Shown piece after piece: positions 1 to 6,411 of a stretch of 9,133 nt of DNA (the first letter of the stretch is position 1; each line of letters starts with the position of its first letter). The stretch lies in contig DATKDI010000077.1 of assembly GCA_035512775.1 (NCBI GenBank), positions 1 to 9,133 on the forward strand, written 5' to 3'. The notes beneath the pieces were generated by a model. The model saw nothing but the letters and a program-made list of their open reading frames with translations, did no database searches and was not told where the DNA came from. The DNA is from JAJNBA01 sp035512775 (GTDB taxonomy: Bacteria; Actinomycetota; UBA4738; HRBIN12). The translations under genes were made by a program, and so were the position numbers.

Positions 1-91
1 CCCGGCCGCCTCCTTTCCGGGGACGGATCGCTCCCTTGGAGACTCGGCCCCCGGGTGCTCCTCCGCGACAGACCCGACACCGGATCGACGT

Positions 92-104
92 GGTGAACGT
101 CACC
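92..104. promoter_or_regulatory. Perfect short palindrome, possible operator
   Basis: GGTGA-ACG-TCACC is a perfect 5-bp inverted repeat with a 3-nt centre. It lies about 100 bp upstream of the ENPGAY-repeat gene, in a stretch without coding signal. Its symmetry suits a dimeric DNA-binding protein, but no regulator can be named and a repeat this short can occur by chance. Confidence 0.25.
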
Positions 105-106
105 TC

Positions 107-132
107 CGGTCCGTGCGGGCCGGCACCGACCG
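107..132. repeat. Imperfect inverted repeat upstream of the ENPGAY gene
   Basis: Left arm CGGTC-C-GTGC (107-116) and right arm GCAC-C-GACCG (123-132) pair over 9 bp with a single C/C mismatch around a 6-nt loop. No T-run follows on either strand, so it is a poor terminator. Its right arm covers the place where a -35 would lie if 149-154 is the -10, which fits an operator better. The structure is seen directly; the function is inferred. Confidence 0.35.
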
Positions 133-148
133 CCGGATGAGGGGTCCG

Positions 149-154
149 TAGGGT
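149..154 (+). promoter_or_regulatory. Possible -10 box of the ENPGAY gene
   Basis: TAGGGT matches the TANNNT form common in actinobacterial promoters and would start transcription near 161, giving a 5' leader of about 41 nt that contains the 169-183 hairpin. There is no recognisable -35 at the expected distance. It is weak when judged from the sequence alone. Confidence 0.25.
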
Positions 155-168
155 CGTCCCATCGACCA

Positions 169-183
169 GATCCCGAAGGGATC
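169..183 (+). promoter_or_regulatory. Stem-loop just before the ribosome binding site
   Basis: GATCCC-GAA-GGGATC forms a perfect 6-bp stem with a GAA loop closed by C-G, a compact and stable loop type. It ends 8 nt before the AGGGGGAG tract at 192-199. It could influence mRNA stability or ribosome access. It has no U-run and is not a terminator of a visible gene. Confidence 0.35.
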
Positions 184-191
184 GAGACGAA

Positions 192-199
192 AGGGGGAG
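192..199 (+). promoter_or_regulatory. Ribosome binding site of the ENPGAY gene
   Basis: AGGGGGAG precedes the ATG at 202. The purine tract is strong and fixes this start, although the spacing from the last G is only 2 nt, so the pairing register probably uses the AGGGGG part. Confidence 0.6.
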
Positions 200-201
200 C
201 C

Positions 202-663
202 ATGAGCGCCCAGGGAGGAACCCTCCAGCGCAGAGGAACCATCGAGCTGCCGATCTGGCCCGTGGCCGTCCTCGTGGTCGCCGCAGTTGCTGCGGCGATC
301 GGGATGACGTTGCTGAGGAGCGCGGGGCAGACCACGTTCGTGACATCGGTCACGGACAGGGAGCGGATCGCGAACTCCACGGCCGCGGTTCGTGAGCAGG
401 GAGCAGTGCTTCCCGCGATCGTGGGCATCTCCCACGTGGCACCGTCGCTGCACTCACAGGGCTACGCGGGGTTCGAGAACCCCGGGGCCTACGCCACGCA
501 GGTACCGACGTTCGCGGGCTTCGAGAACCCGGGCGCCTACGTCACCGAGGCACCGGCCTTCCAGCCGGGCCTCGAGAACCCGGGCGCCTACCCGGCGGAG
601 ATCGCACCGCCGGCGGAGGGCCCCGTCATCGTGAGCGGCCAGCCCTGCACGCAGTGCAGGTAA
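202..663 (+). CDS. Membrane-anchored protein with three G[FL]ENPGAY repeats
   Basis: I do not recognise a family. The 153-residue product has a short polar N-terminus, one hydrophobic segment (about residues 19-38, very Ala/Val rich) with an Arg just after it, a linker, then three copies of an 8-residue motif at 90-97, 106-113 and 123-130 (two GFENPGAY, one GLENPGAY), spaced 16 and 17 residues, in a Pro/Ala/Thr-rich tail. It ends in PCTQCR with a CxxC pair at 149 and 152. The likely topology is a single-pass anchor or uncleaved signal with the repeats outside, but orientation is inferred. Coding is supported by a purine-rich ribosome binding site and by the repeats: copies 1 and 2 differ only at synonymous third positions. 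It faces secA tail to tail and looks monocistronic. Function unknown; a surface, binding or metal/redox role for the tail would be speculation. Confidence 0.75.
   Translation: MSAQGGTLQRRGTIELPIWPVAVLVVAAVAAAIGMTLLRSAGQTTFVTSVTDRERIANSTAAVREQGAVLPAIVGISHVAPSLHSQGYAGFENPGAYATQVPTFAGFENPGAYVTEAPAFQPGLENPGAYPAEIAPPAEGPVIVSGQPCTQCR
469..591 (+). repeat. Three-copy in-frame tandem repeat encoding G[FL]ENPGAY
   Basis: Units start at 469, 517 and 568 (48 and 51 nt long). The conserved 24-nt cores at 469-492, 517-540 and 568-591 differ between copies 1 and 2 at three third positions, all silent. Copy 3 differs from copy 2 by one change, TTC to CTC (Phe to Leu). The 24-27 nt between cores diverge more. 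This suggests duplication followed by selection on the peptide. Confidence 0.85.
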
Positions 664-681
664 GCCTTCTCAGGGGACCAA

Positions 682-712
682 GAAGGGGCCGGCGCGAAGC
701 GCCGGCCCCTTC
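682..712. terminator. Bidirectional hairpin terminator between the ENPGAY gene and secA
   Basis: A perfect 14-bp stem (682-695 with 699-712), mostly G/C, is closed by a GAA loop within the very stable GCGAAGC context. It begins 18 nt after the ENPGAY gene stop and 14 nt after the secA stop. On the minus strand the hairpin is followed by TTCTT, a modest T-rich tail; the plus side has none. Symmetric placement between convergent genes supports termination in both directions. Confidence 0.8.
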
Positions 713-726
713 GACGTATCGAGTCG

Positions 727-3432
727 CTATGCCACGGCTCCGTGGCACTTCTTGTATTTCCGACCGCTGCCGCACGGACACGGCGCGTTGCGAGGCACCT
801 TGTCGCTGATGACCTGATTCGGATTGGACTCCTGCACCGTGCCGGATCCCTCCGCCGCTTCCTCGTCCCCGTGGCTCTCGCGGACCCGGTTCACCTTGGG
901 CTGAGACACGCGTCGCTGCTGCTGCTCCGGTTGGACCAGCTCCACCCGGTAGATGTAGCGGACGAACTCCGTCTGGATCGTGGACGTGAGCTCCTCGAAC
1001 ATGTCGAATGCTTCGCGCCGATATTCCGTGATCGGATCCTTCTGCGCGTAGCTCCGCAGATAGATCCCTTCCTGCAGGTAGTCCATCTCGTACAGGTGCT
1101 CGCGCCAGCGCGTGTCGATGATGTTGAGCAGGACGACGCGCTCGAGCTCTCGCATCATCCCTTCGCCGAGCGTCTCCTCCTTCACCGCGTACGCGGCCAG
1201 TGCGTCCTCGACGAAGTTCTCTTGGAGCGTCTGCGGGTCGTGGATCTCGGCCACCTGTTCGGTGGTCAAAGAGACGGGGTAGATCTCCGAGAGGGCCGTG
1301 AACAGCCCGTCCCGGTCCCATTCCTCCTCGAAGACCTCCGGTGGGCAATAGGTCGAGACCGTGGCCTCGACCACGTCCCTCACGAACCCCAGCGCCTCCT
1401 CCGTCAGGTCTCCGCCCTCGAGGATCTTCCGGCGCTCGCCGTAGATCACCGTGCGCTGGCCGTTCATGACCTCGTCGTACTTCAGGACGTTCTTCCGGCG
1501 CTCGTAGTTGAGCTCCTCGATCTGCCCCTGGGCGTTCTGGACCGCGCGCGTCACCATCTTGGCTTCGATGGGCTCGTTCTCGGGCCACTTCAGGCGCTCC
1601 ATGATCGAGGCGACCCGGTCGGAGGCGAACATCCGCATGAGGTCGTCCTCGAGCGACAGGTAGAAGGCCGACGCCCCCGGGTCGCCCTGCCGACCGGATC
1701 GGCCACGGAGCTGGTTGTCGATCCGGCGAGACTCGTGCCGCTCGGTGCCGAGCACGTATAGACCCCCCAGCTCGACGACCTCGTCGTGCTCCGCGTCGGT
1801 CTGCGCCTTGAACTTCGCGAAGATCGGCTCCCACTCGGCCTCGTAGGCCGCGCGCTCCTCCTCGTCCATCTCGAACAGCAGGTAGCGATCGTTGTCGAAG
1901 TCCCGCGCCGCCATCTCCTGGCGCGCGAGGTATTCGGAGTTCCCGCCGAGAAGGATGTCGACGCCGCGGCCGGCCATGTTCGTGGCGACCGTCACCGTCT
2001 CCTTGCGACCGGCCTGCGCGACGATCATCGCCTCCTTCTCGTGGTTCTTCGCGTTCAGGACGTGATGCTTCACGCCGCGGCGGTTGAGCATCCCCGAGAG
2101 CTTCTCGGACTTCTCGATCGAGACGGTGCCCACGAGGATCGGCTGGCCGGACTCGTTCCGTTCGATGATGTCGTCGATGAGGGAATCCCACTTCGCCTCT
2201 TCGTTCTTGAAGATCAGGTCCTGCAGGTCGTCGCGGATCATCGGCTGGTTCGTCGGGATCTCGGTCACGCCGATCGAGTAGGTCTGCTCGAACTCCGTGA
2301 GCTGCGTCTTGGCGGTACCGGTCATCCCCGCGAGCTTCTCGTACATCTTGAAGTAGTTCTGGATCGTGATCGTCGCGAGCGTCTGATTCTCCTCCTTGAC
2401 CCGGACGCCCTCCTTCGCCTCGATCGCCTGGTGCAGCCCTTCCGAGTACCGGCGCCCCTCGAGGACCCGGCCCGTGAACTCGTCGACGATCTTCACCTCT
2501 CCGCTCTGGACCACGTACTCGATGTCTCGCTTGTAGAGCTCCTTCGCGCGGAGCGCGTTATGGAGGTGATGAACCAACATCGTGTTCTCGTGGTCGTAGA
2601 GGTTGTCGATGTTCAGCAGGTTCTCGACCTTGGCGACCCCGGCCTCCATGACGGCGACCTGGAACTTCGCCTCCTCGACCTCGTAGTGCTCGTCCCGGGT
2701 GAGCTGCGGAGCGATCCGCGCGAACGTCTGGTACCACTTCGCGCTGTCCTGCACCATGCCGCTGATGATCAGCGGGGTCCGTGCCTCATCGATCAGGATC
2801 GAGTCGACCTCGTCCACGATCGCGAAGTGGTAGCCACGCTGGACTGTGTGTTCGAGCCGCATCGCCATGTTGTCGCGGAGATAGTCGAACCCGAACTCGT
2901 TGTTGGTCCCGTAGGTGATGTCGGCCGCATACGCCGGCCGGCGCTCCTCGGGGCTCATCGCGGATTGGATCAAACCGACCTCGAGACCGAGGAACCGATA
3001 GATCCCGCCCATCCACTCCGAATCTCGCTTCGCGAGATAGTCGTTGACCGTGACGAGATGGACACCCTTGCCCTCGAGGGCGTTCAGATAGCCGGGCAGG
3101 GTCGAGACGAGGGTCTTGCCCTCTCCCGTCCGCATCTCGGCGATGGTGCCGCGGTGCAGCGCCGCTCCGCCCATCAGCTGGACGTCGAAGTGACGCTGGC
3201 CGATGGTGCGGCGCGCGGCTTCGCGCGTGGTGGCGAACGCCTCCGGGAGCAGGTCGTCGAGGGGCTCGCCGTTCTCCAGGCGCTCCCGGAACTCGACGGT
3301 CTTGTGGGCCAGCTCCTCATCCGAGAGGTCCTCGATCTCGGGCTCCCACGTGTTGACGAGCTTGGCGAGCTGCTCGAGCTCCTTGCGTCGGCGGCCCTCG
3401 CCGATGTTGCTGAACTTGTCGATGATGGGCAA
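727..3432 (-). CDS. secA: Preprotein translocase ATPase SecA
   Basis: SecA is the motor ATPase that pushes unfolded preproteins through SecYEG at the inner face of the membrane. The product is 901 residues, normal for the family. Visible features: Walker A RTGEGKT at 101-107; Walker B/DEAD-type DEVD at 207-210; the preprotein cross-linking region from about 225 to 370; second nucleotide-binding domain motifs TNMAGRGVDI (484-493) and GRSGRQGD (577-584); scaffold and wing helices with WREHLYEMD near 776-784; an acidic, Gln-rich linker; and a C-terminal zinc motif (C885, C887, C896, H897), the usual SecB/ribosome contact. The start is TTG at 3432 because homology begins there and AAAAGGA sits 6 nt upstream. 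The open frame runs 129 codons further but reads through the MFS gene in another frame. It lies 50 nt after the MFS stop, so co-transcription is likely. No key residue is missing. Confidence 0.97.
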   Translation of the reverse strand: MPIIDKFSNIGEGRRRKELEQLAKLVNTWEPEIEDLSDEELAHKTVEFRERLENGEPLDDLLPEAFATTREAARRTIGQRHFDVQLMGGAALHRGTIAEMRTGEGKTLVSTLPGYLNALEGKGVHLVTVNDYLAKRDSEWMGGIYRFLGLEVGLIQSAMSPEERRPAYAADITYGTNNEFGFDYLRDNMAMRLEHTVQRGYHFAIVDEVDSILIDEARTPLIISGMVQDSAKWYQTFARIAPQLTRDEHYEVEEAKFQVAVMEAGVAKVENLLNIDNLYDHENTMLVHHLHNALRAKELYKRDIEYVVQSGEVKIVDEFTGRVLEGRRYSEGLHQAIEAKEGVRVKEENQTLATITIQNYFKMYEKLAGMTGTAKTQLTEFEQTYSIGVTEIPTNQPMIRDDLQDLIFKNEEAKWDSLIDDIIERNESGQPILVGTVSIEKSEKLSGMLNRRGVKHHVLNAKNHEKEAMIVAQAGRKETVTVATNMAGRGVDILLGGNSEYLARQEMAARDFDNDRYLLFEMDEEERAAYEAEWEPIFAKFKAQTDAEHDEVVELGGLYVLGTERHESRRIDNQLRGRSGRQGDPGASAFYLSLEDDLMRMFASDRVASIMERLKWPENEPIEAKMVTRAVQNAQGQIEELNYERRKNVLKYDEVMNGQRTVIYGERRKILEGGDLTEEALGFVRDVVEATVSTYCPPEVFEEEWDRDGLFTALSEIYPVSLTTEQVAEIHDPQTLQENFVEDALAAYAVKEETLGEGMMRELERVVLLNIIDTRWREHLYEMDYLQEGIYLRSYAQKDPITEYRREAFDMFEELTSTIQTEFVRYIYRVELVQPEQQQRRVSQPKVNRVRESHGDEEAAEGSGTVQESNPNQVISDKVPRNAPCPCGSGRKYKKCHGAVA

Positions 3433-3438
3433 CGCGGA

Positions 3439-3445
3439 TCCTTTT
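3439..3445 (-). promoter_or_regulatory. Ribosome binding site fixing the TTG start of secA
   Basis: On the minus strand AAAAGGA stands 6 nt before TTG at 3432. No ATG or GTG in the same frame lies near the start of SecA homology, so this site decides the start. Confidence 0.7.
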
Positions 3446-3463
3446 CGTGATTGGGGAACTTCG

Positions 3464-3469
3464 ATTCTA
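3464..3469 (-). promoter_or_regulatory. Possible secA-proximal -10 box
   Basis: TAGAAT in the 50-nt gap between the MFS gene and secA resembles a -10 hexamer (4 of 6 with TATAAT) and would place a transcription start near 3457, about 25 nt before the TTG. No TTGACA-like -35 stands at 16-18 bp upstream. If real, it would give secA expression independent of alsS-MFS. Confidence 0.25.
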
Positions 3470-3482
3470 CCGGCGCTTCGCG

Positions 3483-4718
3483 TCAGCCCTGGATGCGCAT
3501 CGGCTCCCGCAGCCGCGCGACCAGGATGAGGGCCCCGGCGACCAGCACGGCGAGCCCTACCCCGAGAGGACCGTAGCCGGCCGATTCGAGGACGACCCCG
3601 CCGGCCAGCCCCGCGACCGCAGAGGTGAGGCTGATCAAGAGATCCGTGAAGCCGAGTGCCCCGGCACGCTCGTTGGGCGCCGTGATGTCGCTGATCACGG
3701 CCGTGGCTCCGAGGAACGTCGCCGACCATCCGAGCCCGATCGCCACCAGCCCGATCCCGATCACGACGGCGTTCGCCTCGGTCGCGGCCAGGAGGGCGCC
3801 GGCGATGCTCGTGACGCATCCGGCGAGGATGGCGGCGCGGCGGCCCGCACGGTCCATCCAGCGGCCGATGAGGGGCGCGAACGCGAACATCCCTGCGATG
3901 TGGGAGCTGATCACCAACGAGATCGTCGTGCCTCCGTGATGCGCATGGTCGAGGGCCGTCGGCGTGACACCCATCACGCCCACCATCGCCATCTGACCGA
4001 CGGCGCCGGCGAGGACGGCGGTCCGGAAGGTCGGGACGCGGAGCAGCTCGCGCCAGTTCCGTCCTCCCTCTCCGTCGGTCACGGCATCACGGATCGCAAG
4101 GTCACGGGGGTCGGGTCTCACCGCGAGCGCACAAACGAACGCGCCGAACGCCCCGGCGATCGGCACGATCCAGGGAAGGAGGGAGCCCTCGCCGGCTGCG
4201 CCCTCGATCACCGCGGCGAGCAGCGGGCTCCCGACCGCTCCGATCGTGCCGGCGGCCAGGAGGATCCCCACCGCGCGTCCCCGTCGCTCGGCGGGGTACA
4301 TGTCGGCGACGGCGCCGCGCCCCAGGTTCGCCCCGCCGAGCGCGACGCCGAACGGGATCGTGCTCGCCATGAGCCCGGCGAAGGAACCCGCCCGGATGGA
4401 AAGGGCAGCGGCGGCAGCGGCGGCGCCCACCAGCACGTACGACAGGATGAGGCCCGGGCGACGGCCCACACGGTCCATCCACCGGCCGATCAGCGCGGCG
4501 CCCGCGGCAGCGGCGAGGAAGTAGAGCCCCCACAGCAGCCCGGCCGCCCCCTCGCGTCCCGTCAGGCGGGAGGCAGCGGGACCGCCGATCACGAGCATCA
4601 CGGGGAACGTGGTCTGCACGAGCCCCTGCGCGAAGGCCAGGAGGATCGTGTTGCGACGCACGAGGCGATCGCGCTCGGCAGGATCGACGAGCCGTTCCTG
4701 CGTAGGGCGGTAGGTCAA
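3483..4718 (-). CDS. Major facilitator superfamily transporter
   Basis: A 411-residue integral membrane protein, probably with 12 helices, likely a proton-coupled efflux or uptake carrier of unknown substrate. Evidence: alternating hydrophobic segments throughout; loop 2-3 motif A, GRWMDRVGRRPG, at 78-89; its pseudo-repeat GRWMDRAGRR at 285-294 in the second half, the internal duplication typical of the superfamily; and D139-x-x-P-x-x-x-R in the fourth loop region. A His-rich stretch (LDHAHHGG, 256-263) followed by SSHIAGM recalls an actinobacterial MFS subgroup with similar Met/His motifs; that is from memory. The start is TTG at 4718, whose last two bases lie in the alsS TGA stop, with GGAG 5 nt upstream, implying translational coupling to the acetolactate synthase. 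A functional link, such as export of a product or inhibitor, is inference only. No truncation seen. Confidence 0.85.
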   Translation of the reverse strand: MTYRPTQERLVDPAERDRLVRRNTILLAFAQGLVQTTFPVMLVIGGPAASRLTGREGAAGLLWGLYFLAAAAGAALIGRWMDRVGRRPGLILSYVLVGAAAAAAALSIRAGSFAGLMASTIPFGVALGGANLGRGAVADMYPAERRGRAVGILLAAGTIGAVGSPLLAAVIEGAAGEGSLLPWIVPIAGAFGAFVCALAVRPDPRDLAIRDAVTDGEGGRNWRELLRVPTFRTAVLAGAVGQMAMVGVMGVTPTALDHAHHGGTTISLVISSHIAGMFAFAPLIGRWMDRAGRRAAILAGCVTSIAGALLAATEANAVVIGIGLVAIGLGWSATFLGATAVISDITAPNERAGALGFTDLLISLTSAVAGLAGGVVLESAGYGPLGVGLAVLVAGALILVARLREPMRIQG

Positions 4719-6370
4719 AGGGACTCCGTGAGTGCGCCCAAGCGCTCGACCAGCCTCGCGTTCTCCGAATAGTCGACCGGCACCGCGATCACGGACACAG
4801 CGTCGTCGTCCAGCGCTTTGCGGAGCGTGGGCAGCAGCTCCGACGCCTCCGCGATCGCGTAGCCCTTCGCGCCGAAGCTCTCCGCGAATCGCACGAAGTC
4901 CGGGTTCCCGAACGAGACCGCCGCGCGCCTGCCGAAATGGATGTCCTGCTTCCAGCCGATCAGCCCGTACCCGCCATCCACCCAGACCAGGATCACGAAG
5001 TGGACCTTCTCTCGGACCGCGGTCTCGATCTCGGCGGCGCTCATCAAGAAGGCACCGTCGCCCATCGCCGCGAGCACCCTGCGCTCGGGGTGCACGAGCT
5101 TGGCCGCGAACGCACCCGGGAGCGCGAACGCCATCGTCGCCAGGCCGTTGGAGATCAGGCAGGTGTTCGGTGCGTACGTCGGGAAGAGCCGAGCCATCCA
5201 GATCTTCACCGCGCCGGTGTCGCAGAGCACGATGTCTTCCCGATCGAGGGCCTCCCGCACGTCGTGGACGATCCGCTGAGGGCGCACCGGGAACACGTCG
5301 TCCCCGGCCCCCGACTCGAGCTCATCACGCAGGAAGCGCTCCCCCGGTGGCTCCGGGTCTCGTCGTGACTTCCCGGGTGCCGCCTCGGCGATGGCATCCA
5401 GCGATTCCCCGATCCCTCCCTGGACCCCGACCTCGAGCGTGTAGGCCTCGTCGACCTCGGCGACCGTCCGGTGGATGTGGATGATCGCCTTGTCCCGACC
5501 TGGGTTCCAGCGCTCCGGCGCGTACTCGACGAGGTCGTACCCGACGGCCACCACGACGTCTGCCCTGTCGAAGCCGAAGTTCGCGTAGTCGCGCATCATG
5601 AAGCCGATCGTCCCGAGCGCGTTCGGATGGTCGTCGGGGAAGACACCCTTGCCGAGGAACGTGGTGGCGACGGGGAGGTGCAGACGCTCGGAGAAGCGGA
5701 CGAGCGCGTCCATCGCGTCGTCGCGAGCCACGCCCGGTCCCGCGAGCACCACCGGAGCGGCCGCGTGCTCCAGGACCTCGGCCGCGCGCCGGACCTGCGC
5801 GTCCGCCGGCGCCGGATCGACCGGCACGTTGACGCGGAGCGGCTCGCCTGTCGTCTCCTGCTCGGCGATGTCCTCGGGCAGGATCAGGAACGCGGCGCCG
5901 GGACGCTCGGTCCGCGCTTGCTTGAAGGCTTTCCGCACCATCTCCGGGACGGCCTCGTCCACGGTGATCATGCCGCCCCACTTCGTGATCGGTCGGAACA
6001 GCTCGACGAGGTCGACCGCCTGATGGGACTCCTTGTAGAGCCGGTGGAGGCCGGCCTGCGCGGTGATCGCCACGAGCGGGTGCGAGTCCAGGTGCGCGTT
6101 CGCGATCCCGAGCATCAGGTTGATCGCACCCGGGCCCAAGGTGGCCAGGCACACGCCGGGTCGTCCCGTGAGGGCGCCGTAGGAGTCGGCCATGAACGCG
6201 GCGCCCCGCTCGTCCCGCGTGGTGATGAATCGGATTGACGAGTCCGCGATCGCGTCGATCACGTGGAGGTTCTCCTCGCCAGGCAGGCCGAAGACGTACT
6301 CGACCTCCTCGTTCTCCAAACACTCGACGAGCAAGCGGGCTACGGTTCGTGTGCCCCGCGCGGCCACCAT
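4715..6370 (-). CDS. alsS: Thiamine-diphosphate enzyme, AlsS-like acetolactate synthase
   Basis: It probably condenses two pyruvates to 2-acetolactate and CO2 in the cytosol. The 551 residues show the three-domain order of the family: N-terminal PYR domain with FGLPGEE (26-32) and the catalytic Glu in TRDERGAAF (E54); a central domain; and a C-terminal PP domain with the GDG metal/thiamine motif at 437-439 and an Asp at 465 in VWVDGGYG. The end, with FGNPDFVRFAESFGAKG and VPVDYSEN, resembles catabolic AlsS (Bacillus, Klebsiella) more than the biosynthetic IlvB, whose regulatory subunit gene ilvN is absent here. No acetolactate decarboxylase gene is visible, so a butanediol route is not shown. 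Another member, such as an oxalyl-CoA or sulfoacetaldehyde enzyme, is less likely. ATG is used at 6370 with TAGCCT 6 nt upstream and no Shine-Dalgarno site, suggesting a leaderless mRNA. First gene of an als-MFS(-secA) unit. Confidence 0.8.
   Translation of the reverse strand: MVAARGTRTVARLLVECLENEEVEYVFGLPGEENLHVIDAIADSSIRFITTRDERGAAFMADSYGALTGRPGVCLATLGPGAINLMLGIANAHLDSHPLVAITAQAGLHRLYKESHQAVDLVELFRPITKWGGMITVDEAVPEMVRKAFKQARTERPGAAFLILPEDIAEQETTGEPLRVNVPVDPAPADAQVRRAAEVLEHAAAPVVLAGPGVARDDAMDALVRFSERLHLPVATTFLGKGVFPDDHPNALGTIGFMMRDYANFGFDRADVVVAVGYDLVEYAPERWNPGRDKAIIHIHRTVAEVDEAYTLEVGVQGGIGESLDAIAEAAPGKSRRDPEPPGERFLRDELESGAGDDVFPVRPQRIVHDVREALDREDIVLCDTGAVKIWMARLFPTYAPNTCLISNGLATMAFALPGAFAAKLVHPERRVLAAMGDGAFLMSAAEIETAVREKVHFVILVWVDGGYGLIGWKQDIHFGRRAAVSFGNPDFVRFAESFGAKGYAIAEASELLPTLRKALDDDAVSVIAVPVDYSENARLVERLGALTESL
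4724..4727 (-). promoter_or_regulatory. Ribosome binding site of the MFS gene inside alsS
   Basis: GGAG on the minus strand lies 5 nt before TTG at 4718, within the last codons of alsS. It supports the TTG start and coupling through the 4-base TTGA start/stop overlap. Confidence 0.55.
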
Positions 6371-6376
6371 CTCAAC

Positions 6377-6382
6377 AGGCTA
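6377..6382 (-). promoter_or_regulatory. -10 box of alsS, leaderless geometry
   Basis: TAGCCT ends 6 nt before the A of the alsS ATG, so standard -10 spacing puts +1 on that A. There is no Shine-Dalgarno sequence in the gap. TANNNT at this distance is the known mark of leaderless actinobacterial transcripts. No clear -35. Confidence 0.5.
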
Positions 6383-6399
6383 CCTGTGCGGCCCACCGG

Positions 6400-6405
6400 T
6401 ACGCT
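6400..6405 (+). promoter_or_regulatory. -10 box of the nitroreductase gene, leaderless geometry
   Basis: TACGCT ends exactly 6 nt before the ATG at 6412, putting the expected transcription start on the A of the start codon. No Shine-Dalgarno site lies in CGCCGC. It mirrors the opposite-strand box at 6377-6382. Confidence 0.5.
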
Positions 6406-6411
6406 CGCCGC

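Noticed and set aside
1..91. Coding remnant of a further gene (prfB often follows secA)
   Set aside because: No frame in these bases shows recognisable protein sequence; too short to judge.
92..104. CRP/FNR-type operator
   Set aside because: The half-sites GTGA and TCAC are separated by 3 nt, not the 6 nt of a CRP site.
742..1761. Long plus-strand open frame opposite secA
   Set aside because: It mirrors GC-rich secA codons, shows no family resemblance, and is Arg/Leu/Asp rich as antisense shadows are; secA itself is certain.
1786..3450. 554-codon plus-strand open frame opposite secA
   Set aside because: Antisense shadow of strong third-position G/C bias; low complexity, no recognisable domain.
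3433..3819. N-terminal extension of secA to an upstream start at 3819
   Set aside because: The 129 added residues are Arg/Gly-rich, unlike any SecA, and overlap the MFS gene in another frame. TTG at 3432 has a good ribosome binding site and matches where SecA homology begins.
6235..6411. Earlier in-frame start of the nitroreductase
   Set aside because: It would overlap alsS antisense with Arg/Ser-rich sequence; the family N-terminus begins at 6412 where a promoter box fits.
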